Source: Micropterus salmoides (Eukaryota > Chordata > Actinopteri > Centrarchiformes > Centrarchidae). From it: 64,000 nt of DNA. Position 1 is the first letter of the stretch; each line of letters begins with the position of its first letter. The DNA is taken from positions 25,223,225 through 25,287,224 of the forward strand of contig NW_024041150.1 in NCBI RefSeq assembly GCF_014851395.1, in the 5' to 3' direction. Below, one piece after another: positions 33,701 through 46,027 of this stretch. A program made the translations under genes and the position numbers. The notes below the pieces were generated by a model. It was not told where the DNA came from, did no database searches, and was given only the letters and a program-made list of their open reading frames with translations.

Positions 33701-35409
33701 AATCTGCATGTTAATCCATCAATGGGTAGAAAGGCTGAATCTGAATTTTTCCACATCATAACTACTCTTAATCTTGACACAACCATACATTACATAAATT
33801 TCCATTCAGATCGAGAGCAAATTTAATCCAGCGGACTCAACAAAATGGCTTCCAGTCAAGTTCTACCCCCTTGGGCTTTAATGGACTGAACCTGGCACTG
33901 GTCTGAACTTCACTGTGTGTGAGTCTTTGCAAGTAGAACAAAATGAAAAGTTAACTAAGAAGTAACTATGTAGGTAAGTAACTCACCTCCATGTAGTTTT
34001 CCTCACAGATGATCTCTCTGGTGCTCCACCTCCCGTGCAGTGAGCAGTGGAGCTTGAAGGGGTACGCCGCCACCTTCCCATCCGCCTGCAGGTTCACAAA
34101 CCAAAGACGCAGGTGATAGTCTGTGCCTCCCTGCAGGGGAGGGATACAGAAGCTGTTAGCTTTGCAATTTTACATTATAATCAAAGCATTAAAATATGGA
34201 AAACAAATCTACCTCGCTGTGAACATGACAGGCCAAGAAAGAGGCACGAAACACCAGATCTCCGACATCATTGATTAGGACAGTGTAACCACAGAGTGTG
34301 GCCTCCTGATCAGACAAGAGGTGGAATCCATACTGGTCTGGTGGTTTACAGCAAAAACTCCTTAACAAATACGTCTTCGATACCTTTTCCGTCTACTAAG
34401 AACATTTTCTGGTACACATGATGATAAAAAAGAGATACCTTCAAAGTCAAAACGGATCCTCAGGCCAAGGAAGCTGGACTTGACAGAAAGCCAAAAGTGA
34501 CGCTCAAGGCACTTGATCTGAAACGTTCCTGAAAACATTAAGAATGGTGTCAAATCACAACCAATTACGAAACAAAAGTGTTGTGTTAAGGATTCACTAA
34601 ATGTGAAAATGCATTAAACTGAGCAAACCCTGGGCTTTTGTCATTACACTGAAAAATGACTGCAGTGGGGCCTACATTTTATTTTACAGTAAATACACGT
34701 TTGGCAAAATTGTATTGAGATTATATGAAGATTTTTTCTAAAATGAATTAATATTCTGTTGTTGTATCGGTAAATCCACTGGTTTGAGGACAATTGCTTT
34801 GAACATAAATGTGATTACTTTGAGTGACTTTGCATAACTTTGCATTTGCCATCTTTGATATTACCAAACAGTAATATTGTATTATTTTCAGCCATATAAC
34901 CATATTCTATACATGCACTGTATGGTTGCTTTGTCTGTTCTTATTAAATAATGTAAGATTAATAAAATAACAGTTGGCATTTCTGTATCTCGCACTGCAC
35001 CATGTCAAACTGTTAACTGCACTGTATTTTCCCCTGTGAGAGGATATGTAATGTTCCAGCAATATAAAACTCATGACATGAGAAGGTGATATATTACATA
35101 TTGAAAGAAAAACGTTTTATTAGCATTGCTGAAGTAATATCCACTGGAGCCACCAGAGTCCCCTGCTCCTCGCTCATTCCCGAGTAAAGTTATGAAACAG
35201 GTTTTCAAGCTTTATGAGGCCACTCATTGTCGGTAAACCGGTCTTACCTGTCGGCACTGGACTTGTAACACTGAAAGGTGACCCGAGGACCAACACTATA
35301 ACGTTACTGAAACAAACACACATCAGTAAGTCTTTACATGAGGCTTAAATCACGCTGTTGCCTTTCACTTTTAAACTCACCCACACAGAATATGGACAAA
35401 TATGTTCAT
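27740..35409 (-). CDS. Zona pellucida AX-like egg-coat protein, copy D (diverged, membrane-anchored precursor)
   Basis: Diverged 19-exon ZPAX-type gene, about 801 residues: 35409-35381, 35306-35248, 34528-34439, 34337-34213, 34130-33987, 33367-33313, 32708-32500, 32405-32309, 32218-32001, 31439-31286, 31076-30850, 30779-30662, 29611-29397, 28952-28835, 28748-28579, 28498-28401, 28329-28199, 28067-28017, 27837-27740. Exon number, phases and many lengths match copies A-C. A signal peptide begins MNIFVHILCGNVIVLVLGS. Exons 15-17 encode a ZP-N module (VCLPEGRMVAVV, SCVPMETD, DSCGTT, IQCRYP). A furin-type site RTRR follows (exon 17), then a membrane segment WITWTLVSMLLLLMLC in exon 19. This is the usual processing layout of egg-coat precursors, cleaved before secretion (family knowledge). 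The exon 7 acceptor is chosen to fit phase and is the least certain. The exon 17 donor sits inside a CA microsatellite. An AATAAA overlaps the stop. Confidence 0.85.
28173..28198. repeat. CA microsatellite at a splice donor
   Basis: About 13 AC units, read as GT repeats on the minus strand, begin exactly at the donor of copy D exon 17 (ACACAG|gtgtgtgt). Confidence 0.9.
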
Positions 35410-35759
35410 TTCGGAAAAGCAAATGGAGACTCAGTTTATGACTCCCGATTTGAAAGCTGTCAGTCTGTTTGCATTCGGGAAATGTCGCCATTTTGACTCA
35501 CTCACCTGTTAATTAAGACGCTAATTAGCAAAAAACTTCCGTTCATCTTTATAGATAAAAGAGGCTGTATAGCAATGATAGTTTATAATTATCCTCAAAG
35601 TAAATCAGCAAAAGGTCAGACGTTATTTCGTGAGGCATTTATGTACCTGTTGGTTTTCTGGCTCTGAAGGAAAATGCGATCCTACAGCGACACCCAGCGG
35701 ACAGAGCGCGTTTGTCACTGATGTAAAGTGAACATTACACTCCACAGCAGGCAGAGGTG

Positions 35760-36060
35760 CAATTAACCAAGTACAATTTGATGTAGGCTACTTGAGCATT
35801 TTCATTTTATACTTACTACTTCTACTTTAGTACATTTAGCACTACATTCTTACTTTGTGGATTTAGATCATTAATAAAAATATTAACAACATATAAAATA
35901 CGATATATTGTTAGAGATGAAGCTACCTAGGCGTATAGAGTAATGTAATTAAAATGAGCTCCACCTTTACTAGCTGCAACATTAAAATGTGCACCTTAAT
36001 TAGTCAGATGGTAATAGAAATATTTGACTCACCAGCTTGAAATACAGAATAAAATATTGA
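35760..36060. repeat. Dispersed AT-rich teleost repeat
   Basis: Contains aagtacaatttgatgtaggc, atacttactacttctacttt and agtacatttagcactacatt, related to the segments at 5.8-7.0 kb and 60.3-60.7 kb. Non-coding. I see no sharp ends. Confidence 0.5.
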
Positions 36061-36308
36061 ACTTAATGACAGCATTAAGAATCCTATAGTTATCTAACCG
36101 TAGGTGAGGATGTTTAATTAACTCTGACACAGTGGAGGTGTGATCTATGTGATCATCACACCGTCTCCTTTGTCCAGGGAAGCACAGCTGGACACCTGCG
36201 GTCACGACATCCCCACTGCTCGGAAAATGTTACTTAAAGTCAAGTCGTTTCGTGATTAAAGGCTAAGTAATCAGACTTATCATCGAGAGTCCTGTGGTGG
36301 AAAAAAGG

Positions 36309-36684
36309 TCAGCGGTTCTCAAACTGAGGACACATGACTGGAGGACAAAATGTGGAGCAGAAATAAAGTTTAATGAATCTGATTAATGTGGGGATGATAC
36401 ATTTTGGACAGGGAGGAAATTAAGAACAGGTAATGCCAGTCAAGCACGCAGGTCAGTCACAGTAAGATGAAGCCTTGATGGTCTTTAGTTCACTTTCATG
36501 TAGTGAGCAGGGTACAAGCATGTCCAGTTCTTGACCTTATTATTTAAAAATTACATCCAACTTGACTCATTTTGTAACTAATTTCCCGCTGGGTGATTGA
36601 TCAAACCTATAATAATAGGAGTGGCAGGGATTTTTTACTGATTCCTAAGGGGGGGCATGGTCACAAAAATCTGAGAACCGCTGA
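36309..36684. mobile_element. Non-autonomous hAT-like element
   Basis: Terminal inverted repeats TCAGCGGTTCTCA (36309-36321) and TGAGAACCGCTGA (36672-36684) are perfect reverse complements over 13 bases. The interior is non-coding. The CAG-GGTTCTCA start resembles hAT/Charlie-type termini. A clean 8-bp target duplication is not visible. Confidence 0.7.
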
Positions 36685-36689
36685 ATAGG

Positions 36690-37900
36690 TGGAACGCCTG
36701 AAAAGAAATCTGCCTTCCTATCCTATTAAAAGAGTTCTCTGCAGATTTAGCATTGTGCTCCTATAGTATTGTCTGAATCATGATGGACAGTAAAATAAAA
36801 GGATCAAAACTGATACATCCTCTTTTTTAATGTCAAAACCTGGCACTTACATTTCCCACAAAGCAACTCGACCGGCGTCAGTAACGTTTTTAGATTGGAT
36901 TGTGTTTTGCTAGTAGCGGCTGATGTAGCCTCAAGCTGCTAGCTTTAAGCAGAGATGAGGAGATGAACTCCACACTCACAGATTTTTGTCATTTTCAAAC
37001 TTGCGCTCTACAGACCCAGCTGATACTGACTCAATTGACATCATCTGAGGCAGTACATCAGACATTGGGCATCAACATCTGGAATTACAAAAGGCTTCAT
37101 ACAACACAATGTGCAGACCTGTAAACAGTTTTTGATGGGTAGAATCTCATCCCATGAAGTTCAATGGTCTCGCAACCGCTCACGTTGATTTTGTGACCTC
37201 TTGTGTGGTCCTGAACCTCAGGTTGACAACCACTGAACTAAGTTAACTGGGCAGTTTGGATGAGCCTGCAACCTTCCCACTCTTTTGACATTGTGTTTTG
37301 AAATGGTCAAACTATAAATTATTGATTGATGAAAGGTGATAAAAACCTTCAACTCTTGACCAAACACTTCAATTATGTCCTCATTTATGCCCAGACTGCA
37401 AACAAAATACATCGAGTGGTTTGTTTGCCATCTGACATTTAGATTTTCTCCGTGCTTATTTTCCACTGACTCAAAGTGACGGCATAAAGGGTGGTGGACC
37501 GGTTAGCAGTGTCCAGGCTGCCTCATTAACATTTGAGTCACTTTGTGTCATTAACAACTCTGCGTAGCATGATGGCCTCATGTTGAGTTCAGGACACCTA
37601 CGAAGCTGGTGTGGCAAACCATGACCAAAGTAAAATCATAAGTTTGCATTAACTTTGATTTTACTGTTTAGCATCTAATGTTTCACATTTAAAGTTACGA
37701 GTACTAATCAACCCAGAAGTCAGATTCTGGAGGTTTTGTTGGACGTGTTACAGGAGCAGTTTTGTCCATGCCGTCACAGCGAGGATGACCTTATCTTGTC
37801 CAGTTACACCTGTGTTCATGACCTCCACCACACACCTCCTCGCTCCCTCACCGCCAATCACATCACTTTGTTGGCTTGAGGATGAGGAGGGTTTGAAGAT
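36690..37900. other. Intergenic DNA upstream of the somatostatin gene
   Basis: I see no open frame with coding character, RNA gene or element with termini in this stretch. It lies between the 5' end of egg-coat copy D and the somatostatin promoter and may hold regulatory sequence for either. Confidence 0.4.
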
Positions 37901-37909
37901 GAAGAGGCC

Positions 37910-37916
37910 TATTTAT
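37910..37916 (+). promoter_or_regulatory. TATA-like box of the somatostatin gene
   Basis: TATTTAT lies about 160 bases before the ATG at 38072. Transcription from about 37940 would give a 5' UTR of some 130 bases. No perfect cAMP-response element (TGACGTCA) is visible nearby. Confidence 0.4.
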
Positions 37917-38071
37917 CAGCTCAACACACTCAAACAGTGATCACATTCAGCTCCTCCACCGTCATACTTTCTGATAGGTTTGTTATATTTTGGACCTTTG
38001 CAGCATTGCACATCATCGGACAATCAGGGAACTGAAGAGTTGGATTCTTCTGTTTTTAGATTGGGGTGGAA

Positions 38072-38576
38072 ATGCTTCGCTCTCATGTGCAGGTACTTCT
38101 TGTGGCTTTGTTTTCCTCCGTGCTGCTGGTGCAGGTCAGCGGAGCTCCACGCAGAGACATGCTGACAGAAACTCTGAGAGCAGACCTTGAAAACGACAAG
38201 GTGAGAGACACATATATTTAATGTTGCAAAGATTTAAATGGCTAAAATGAAGGAAGTGCCTGTCAGGAGTTGAGACAGGTGTTTAACAGTTGGCATCTTT
38301 CAAAGGGAACAACTTTAAATTTGGAAGTGATTTGTCCGAAGTGCTTTTTTTAGTTGCCATTCCTTTTCTGTCCTCCTTTAGGATCTCACTCACTTGCTCT
38401 TGCTGAAGTTTGTGTCTGAACTTATGGCAGCGAGAGGAGACGAGATGCTCCCCGAGCTAGACGAGAGGGAGGTGGGAGTCGGAGAGGAGGTGATGCGTCG
38501 ACATCTTCCCCTCTCCCAAAGAGAGCGCAAGGCAGGCTGCCGTAACTTCTTCTGGAAGACGTTCACCTCGTGTTAA
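38072..38576 (+). CDS. sst: Preprosomatostatin
   Basis: Precursor of the peptide hormone somatostatin, 107 residues from two exons (38072-38200 and 38382-38576; phase 0 intron of 181 bases, the single-intron layout usual for somatostatin genes). A signal peptide (MLRSHVQVLLVALFSSVLLV, cleaved near QVSG/AP) is followed by an acidic propeptide (RRDMLTETLRADLEND). The C-terminus reads RERK then AGCRNFFWKTFTSC and stop. The two Cys would form the hormone ring, FWKT is the receptor-binding core, and RK before AGC is the dibasic processing site. Relative to classic SS-14, position 4 is Arg instead of Lys. Somatostatin acts on G-protein-coupled receptors to inhibit hormone release. Teleosts carry several sst paralogues; next to trip6 and bcl6b, this is probably not sst1, but I cannot fix the number. 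An AATAAA lies at 38740-38745. Confidence 0.96.
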
Positions 38577-38739
38577 CACGTCAAGAACTGTTCAAGCTGG
38601 AGGGTTTTTTGTTTTAGGATACATTTATCCACTTTGTTGTAACTGGATAATTTACTGCAAGATGCCAAATATTCATTGCCGATTGTAAACAGTAATAAGG
38701 TTGTATGTTTTGAGGTTGGCAGGGATGTACAGTGCGTAA

Positions 38740-38745
38740 AATAAA
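38740..38745 (+). terminator. Poly(A) signal of the somatostatin gene
   Basis: AATAAA 164 bases after the stop codon (context cgtaaaataaaatgtc). Confidence 0.7.
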
Positions 38746-39285
38746 ATGTCCTGATTTAAAAGGGTTTTGTTTGTCAAGCGATATCCTGATTCTCTTTCTC
38801 TCCAGTGATTTGGTACTGCACAACTTTGGAGACTTACAAGAACAAGAACTGTCAAAACTGAAGCAGCAGGGCCTACGTGATCCTACGTTTCCCATAATGC
38901 AACTCACTTGCATATTTTGTCAGACCGCTCCTGCCTGGTGAACCTCTCTCAAACGCTACAGCCCACACTATGACCCAGGCATTTGGCTCAGACTTCGTAG
39001 CCTCCAAGCCCATGCCAGAATAACCCTGATGACATCACTATGACATCATCAGGTTGTTTTTTTCCCCCCCAGATTTAGGAGGCGACAGAAGACATTCGGA
39101 CCAAAGAAGATTCTCTGTGACTAGAAAAGTGAACTTCAGTGGTGTGCCCTGTTAAGTTTTGAACATGCGATGTTTGTATAAAAAGTGACCAACACACCAA
39201 TTAACTTGTTGGCATTTTAATAATCAATTATGTTATTACAAACTGTATTAGGAGAAAATCCACCCATGTGTTCACGTTTTTCCTG

Positions 39286-41094
39286 TTTATTTGATACAAA
39301 ATGGCATCCTTCCTCTCAGCGTGTATTCAGCTTTGATGTACAAGCTCTAATTCAGAGCATTTCAAACTGAACACACAGAAAGGAGGCTAAATGGATGACG
39401 GTGTAACAGAAACAAAAATCACGTGATTCAAGGAGTTTGACACACGAGCTGGCATGGGTTAGGATTTAAAATGACACATCGGAGGATGAATGAAATGATA
39501 ACCTTAATGATACAAAGCAGATTAATACAGTATACACATGATGAGATAAATTAACAAGAGATGAAAAATTAAAATGAATGAACCGCTTTAGCATGATCAA
39601 GTTGTGTCACACACACACACATACACCAAAAGCAAAATTCACAAAGTTTCAAAAAAAACAAAATAAAAAGGAACATTATGAAACTGAATGACATCCTTGA
39701 GGTAAGTCTTTCAGATTTCTAGCCCTTTAAGTTACACAAATACAAAATCAGGACGGAGAGACAGAGGTTAAACACAATCATAACAAAAATACTGTAGCTC
39801 CGAAATCTCAGAGAATGACAGCTCGGCCCACGTGAGTCCAAGGATGAACAAAAATCTAAACCGCAATCAATCTCTGGGCTAATAATTCATTACATTCAAT
39901 TCCATTTTTATGTCACTGAATGTAACGAATTAACAGCATGTAGAAGTATTTGTCAAGTAGAGAAGCTACCCAATAAACTTTTAAATATTAAATCATTTTA
40001 GTTTCACACTTTTCCCGATATTACATTCTTCACACGAGGCTGAAGCTTCACACAGAAGGATGTTTTTAAGCCACGTAAGTGACCAACACCCTGTTTTCCT
40101 TAGAAGAAAGCATTTGACTTCATTGCACCATTATATTCAATATAACAGTCAAGCATCAAACAACAATAAATGTTAAACAAACCAAAGCAAGTTTGTGTTT
40201 TTCATAGTTCACAAATGTTATTCCGGATGATAAAAAAAAAAAAGGCAAAAATCCTGTTATGAGCTTCTAACTAAACAACATGACACTGTAATGTTTGAGT
40301 GTATGAACGAGAGGTGTGTTCTAGCAAATAGTGTAACTAGCATTTAATAAAATCTAAAGAAAACCAAAACGTCTGGGTTATAAAGTTAACTACACATTCC
40401 TTTCGTCTACATTTCCCGTGCTATGAGGCTACGTCTCAACATGGCTACATGCGCTCCAAAACAGCTGGGAACAGTTTCATTGTCAAACAAAACCAGCCTG
40501 TTATGTACACTCACAGTTGTTGCATTACGTGCTTTTAATGTGCTCGTTTTGAGGCAGTTCTGCACTTTGAAGTTTAGTGTTTTACAAATGTACAGGTCCC
40601 GTTGTTTAGACAAGCCGCCTTCCTAATTATCATTTATGCAGCTTCTCTGCTAAAAAATCCCTCATTTTCAGATCTAAATCTATAATATCCTTCCGTACGT
40701 TCATTGTCTTCGACAGTGATAATAATGTGCAAGGTAATAGCTGAGCAGTACCGATAAATGGTAAGTGGAGCCCAAGCTGCCTGCAGGTCAGGCCACTGTC
40801 ACGCCAATACTGAACTAAATGTAAAATGAGGACCTGTGTGTAACAAAGGCGAAAGAAAATGTAGTAGGACCTCTGAATGAAAGGAAACTAGTGAGGCAGT
40901 TGCTCCACCAGAACTCCACTGCAGCTGGATACCAACAGAGGGAACTGTAGCAAAGTTTATGCCAACCAAGAAAGAAAGTAGTAGCTCAGGGGTCTGAACA
41001 AAGCAGGGGCATTTCCTGTCAATAATGTGTGATATGTTGACTGTCCGTGGAGTCGTGAGAGAGTGCTGAGAAGGTGCAGCAGACAAGAGGCTCA
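39286..41094 (-). other. Probable 3' UTR of trip6
   Basis: No frame with coding character lies between the somatostatin gene and the trip6 stop codon. A TTTATT at 39286-39291 is an AATAAA on the minus strand. If used, trip6 has a 3' UTR of about 1.8 kb and the two genes are convergent. Nearer cleavage sites are possible. Confidence 0.4.
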
Positions 41095-44000
41095 TTAGCA
41101 GTCGGTGGAGATTTTGGCTGAGAGGTCCTGGATGCGGCGTGCGCTGCAGCTCTTACACAAGATGTGGCCATCCAGTGGGTAACAGCCTCGACCCTCCCCT
41201 TCAGAGGACAGCAGGAGACCACATTCCTGATGAGCACAGACACTTCAGTGAGTTCAACTTAACACTTTCGCATAGACCCATAAATATATGTAGAAATTTA
41301 ACAAACACTGCACATTTTGGGCACTCGTACTATACAGAATATGGTAATTTGTGATCCTACATTTTCCAGACAGGGTTAAGATTTCTGCAGATGTTTTTCT
41401 TAAAATTAGTCTTTTTAACTTTCATGCAATAATCAGACCAAAAATGAATGTGCGAATACTCAAAGCTCTTGTGTTTCCTCTCAAACCTAACAAAGAGTCT
41501 TAAATTAACAGGTCCTTGTTTCTGGTATTTTGTATTATACAGTCCTGTCCTCACCTCACAGACATAACAGTTGACGTGGAAGCTGCGGTCCAGAGCTACA
41601 ATCCTGACTGTCTCCTCCTGGCCCTGTTCAGGCATGATGGGCTCCCCACAAACTGAACAGCGAGGTGCATACTTCCTGTCAAGGAGGACAAGCATCCAAA
41701 TTTACAGTTAGTGGACATGTCTGTCACTTGTCTTTATACCGTAGAACAAGAGAAAAACGGGAATAACATCATGTAACATTGTTAGGCGTGGTGTTTGAAC
41801 GTCTTTATACCTATGAAAGTCATCTATGCAGTGTATCTGAGAGGTTGCGTCCACGGTGAAGGGCACCCCGTCCAGGCAGCAGTTACAAACCACACATGTG
41901 AAACAGCGAGGATGGTAGGCCCGTCCCATGGCCCGCAGGATGCGGTCCAGGATGGGCTTAGAGCACTTTGAACAGCGCTCTAATGTACTCTGACAAGAAA
42001 AGTAGAAACAGGAGTGTGGGTCAGAGTAGGAACAACAAACCGGCAAATACAAAAAGGGGATAAGAGGTTGAAGCAGACACACATGTGAACAAACACTTTG
42101 TCATAACATCATACACACAACCAGCCAAAAATGGGATAAACTAGATCTTTGTTGTACTCTTGTTTCCTAACTTACAATGTAACAACTCTCACAGTAACTC
42201 TTCTTGTCGAGGGCGTAGAAGGGTTGGCCTCGGAGACGGGCGTGGCAGGTGATGCAGGTGAAACACTCCACGTGGAACACCTGCTCCATGGCGATGCAGC
42301 CGCTGCCGTCACCGACCACGTTGTCACCGCACCGGGCACAGCGACCTGAAAGTGGGAGGTTGACACAGAAAGTCCAGATGTTGTAAATCTTGAGTTTGTT
42401 TTACTTTAAATGAAAGAAAGCAGGTTTGGCGGTTTCGTAAGTCTTTAATGTAACAAGAGGCGACTGTACCAAAATAGTCCTCCGAAGGGGGGTGGTTCAT
42501 GTCATACACCAACTTCTTGGTGAGTCGATCCAACTCTTCCTCAGGCCTGGCTGTTACCAACCCCTGCAGGAAGAAAAGAGGATACATGAATCACATGTAC
42601 CTGGAAAGACCAGAAATCATCCCTGGGGTGACGAGTGCCCTCGGGTGGACAAACTATGCAACAATAACGCTAATAACATGATTAAAGGATCCTTATAAGT
42701 CTCTCCGTGTCTTTTTTAAGTCATTTATCAGCCATTATAAACACTGATACCAGTTTATCTGCAATTAGTTCCTATAGTCAGGCTCTTGGATGTTATTTAG
42801 GGGCTGGGTACTGAACCTTTATTTTTGGGGATCAACCAAAAATGTGTTTCTAGCACTGAGAATCAAAAAAATGTCAAATACCAAAGTTCACATCCAAAGT
42901 TACTTACTCTTATCAGATTTATTTCAACATTTTGCCATTTTCTGACAATATTTTTTTTATGTTTTTGATAGGCTGCTTGTGTTTTATACATATAATAGTT
43001 TAAATGTTTAGCTTCTTCTTTCAAATGAAAACATGATTTCGTAACAAAGCATGTTTATATCTTTCAAAGTATTATTTGGTGCAGGTACCAAAACAAAGCT
43101 ATCACACTAGCCTTAATATCCAGAAATGTGATGATTCCCAGCTATTATTAGAGCATATTTGTGTGTATTTTTATTAAGTAAAATAACTGCTCACATGGCA
43201 TTTCAATCTTGCCAAATTGAGTGCGTAAGATAAAGTCAACATTTTCACAATATACCAGTTGTATTTGCAGCTCACATTTACTTTTAAGATAGAGAAATGT
43301 GTCCCCACCTTACTGGGCTGATAAGCAGGACTCTGTGCAGCCCCCGACCCTGTTTGATTATTTTCCATCCCTTTCCTGAGCAGTTGAACCTGGTTAACTC
43401 TTCCTCCAGATCCTGAGCTGCTCCCCTTGTACACTGCCTCAGAGTGCATCTCCTGAGCTTGTGAACTGGGGTGTTGAGGGTACCAGCCCTGCGGACTTTG
43501 CTGAGTCTGGGGAGGGGGGCGTGACACGTGCTGACGAGGAGGGGGTGGGGTGTAGGCCTGTTCAGCCTGTCTCCCGGTCTGAGAGTAGGTGACGGGCTGT
43601 GCCGTTTTGACCTGGACGCTGAACCTCGGCCCAGTAGGAGTTGAGGCGGTGGTGTAGGAGGCTGGGACGGGCTGGGGGTAGGGCTTAGGGGTCAAAGAGG
43701 AGGAGTAGTAGTCCTGCTGGTGGGAAGTGGAGTACTGAGGTGACTGGTGTTCGCTGGGGTAAGGGGGCGCTGGGTGGTATTGACTCTGGGGATGAGGGGG
43801 GTAGCCCATTGATGGCCGTCCCTGAGAAGGGGCTGCGCTCTGGTGTGCAGGCTTGTAGTGATCCCCTGAGAGGTATTTGTTGTAAGGCACATTGTCGTAC
43901 AGCTGTGGGGAGCACAGTGATGAAAACATAAGGCAAATGTTACGGTCAACTATGAGCACACGCACTTACTCAAGAAGATGTTTCCATTTAGTGTCAATAA

Positions 44001-45205
44001 AGTGTTTTGTCCTACTTGTGCGCTGGTGTCCTGGGGGTGGCTGTCCAGATCAGCGAGCATACTCGTGAGGGAGTCAATATCAGCATCGATTTTGGAGTGA
44101 TAGCCCGCTGACTTTTCAGGACCACGGTGCTAACAACAGAACAGCATAAGAAACATGCAAGCACATAAGGACTGTATTTATTACCGTGTTCGGAAGGTGA
44201 CATCTCACAGATTAATAGAGACGGCGCTCCAAATGAAGATGTTTTTAATAATCAGCAAAGCAATAAAAAAAATTTCACCCACCATCAGCTCGTAGCTGTC
44301 CATGTGAGGGCTCCAGTTGCGATCCTCTTTGGGACCGTGCGGAGGGGAGTAATAGTGATCGCTAGACGAATGATGAATGGGCCCACCTTCAGGTTAGAGA
44401 ACAGACACAAAAATATACATTTTCCAGACAATCTTGAATCTTTCACTTTGACACGGACTAAATTAGAGTTTTCTTTCAAAGGACTTTCCTTCATAAGATC
44501 TACGTTTTGAGGGCTTGGAGATTAGGGGAAAATCCTGACACTTAAATGTAAATAAACACACAACAACAACACAGTTCCAATAGGAGACTGAAGTGAAGGT
44601 CTAGCTGTGGTGGTGTAGATATAAAAAGACAGTATGTTGAGACTTGAGAGTGTTATTGTGTACGACTTTTTGTTGTATGATCAAGTAAATAGATGTCAGG
44701 CAGTAATTAGGAGCCTTGAATGTAAAGTAATGTAGACTAAATCCTACTAAAAGCTGCACACACGTCGTTTCAGAGGTGTGGAAAGTATAGTGCAGAAGTC
44801 ACCAGTTTTACATGTAGAAAATCATCATTTAAACATATCTTCTAATACTGACCCACAAAATTGAATAAGTAAATTAAGCCAAGCCTTCGATGTATTTATT
44901 TGAATCGGATTAGTTTAAGTACGTCCAAAGATACTTCGTCTTTCACATTTCCACTGACTAGAGGTCTTCTTACCTGTGGGTCCAGTAGCCATGTACCTGT
45001 TGGCCATCCCCCCTCCGCCTCCGCCGCCGTCTCCTCCTCCTCCTCCTCCGTTCTGGTCATAGGGGCCATATTTTGGGCGGAAGTCGGACATCCCCTTCTT
45101 GTTTGGTGCTCGATAGATTGCAGAGCCGGCAGAGTGGGACATCTGGGGGACGGCTCGCTCTGGGCTATCCAGAGTCCTCGGTGGAAGCCAGGTGGGACCG
45201 GACAT
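41095..45205 (-). CDS. trip6: Thyroid receptor-interacting protein 6 (zyxin-family LIM adaptor)
   Basis: Zyxin-family scaffold acting at focal adhesions and in the nucleus, about 579 residues in nine coding exons: 45205-44974, 44386-44283, 44129-44016, 43902-43309, 42563-42470, 42345-42176, 41989-41811, 41675-41555, 41226-41095. The N-terminus MSGPTWLPPR is the TRIP6 signature. A leucine-rich, nuclear-export-like segment (DIDSLTSMLADLD) follows, then a Pro/Gln/Tyr-rich region containing PASYTTASTPTGP, then the family linker ELDRLTKKLVYDMNHPPSEDYFG. Three LIM domains come last: CARCGDN...CESCYI, CSKCSKP...CIDDFH, CSVCGEP...CKSCSA. Each has the usual zinc-binding Cys/His spacing. It ends with a PDZ-ligand-like STDC, as in other TRIP6 proteins (TTDC). 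The first coding exon has a splice acceptor 13 bases before the ATG, so an untranslated exon lies upstream, beyond a Tc1 insertion. A run of Gly codons (GGA/GGC) is present in exon 1. Confidence 0.95.
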
Positions 45206-46027
45206 GGTAGGCTTCTGAATTCAAAGAGTGAAAGGAAAATGTTTTGGCCATGTTGTTCTATTAATAACATTTATATTATAATATGGCTGCAGCATAGATT
45301 TCTACACAACGGCTGAATGCAAATCAGTGTCACACAATACTTGAACTGTCAGTTCAGTCAGTACGCATGATTATGTCTTCAGCTTTTATCCATAACTTGC
45401 ATGAGCACAGCTGTGGCAGTCGTGTGTATCTGTTATAGGAAACCAGTGGAAACTACGGGGATGCTTCAGGCTGTGTTTCCTACGGCAAAGGGGACACACA
45501 CATTGAACAATAGGCCTCTAGTTGAGTAGCAGGAAGAGAGCAGCCACTCTGAAAGGCTCGGGGATTTCCAGCAGGCTCACACATTGCCCTGAAACATGTG
45601 CGAGTTGAGTGTTCGTGTACTTCGAGACAAATGCTCATGCAAAAGTCTTCCAGCACAGAAACATCCTCGTACACAGATCCACAAACAGGTGCAAGTCCGT
45701 GGTTACCCCTTGCCTGTTACACGCCACAATGGTAATTGTCTTGGGGTGTTTACACACTGGTATCACTGATTTCCAAATGAAGCGGAGACAAAAACAGGAG
45801 AGGAAATATTGTGTAATGATATGTGTCTGTATACACGTGAACACCTGGCTCATAACAATATATTATGTATCCTCTGCGGAATAAATAACAACGCTACAGT
45901 AAACAGCTGAGCCGACAAAGCGCTGACTCGCACCTGACAGTTTTCATGAAGAGAAGGAACAACCTAATGTGAACTATTTCCACATTGAGATATCTTTCTA
46001 TCTATCTATCCATCCACACACACACAC

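Noticed and set aside
43174..43308. Extension of the trip6 exon beyond 43309
   Set aside because: The frame stays open into the intron, but a donor (AAG|gtgggg) at 43309 and the phase of the next exon give the expected TRIP6 linker.
44896..45316. Plus-strand open frame of 138 codons over trip6 exon 1
   Set aside because: It is antisense to the exon encoding MSGPTWLPP and gains length from the Gly/Ser codon run.
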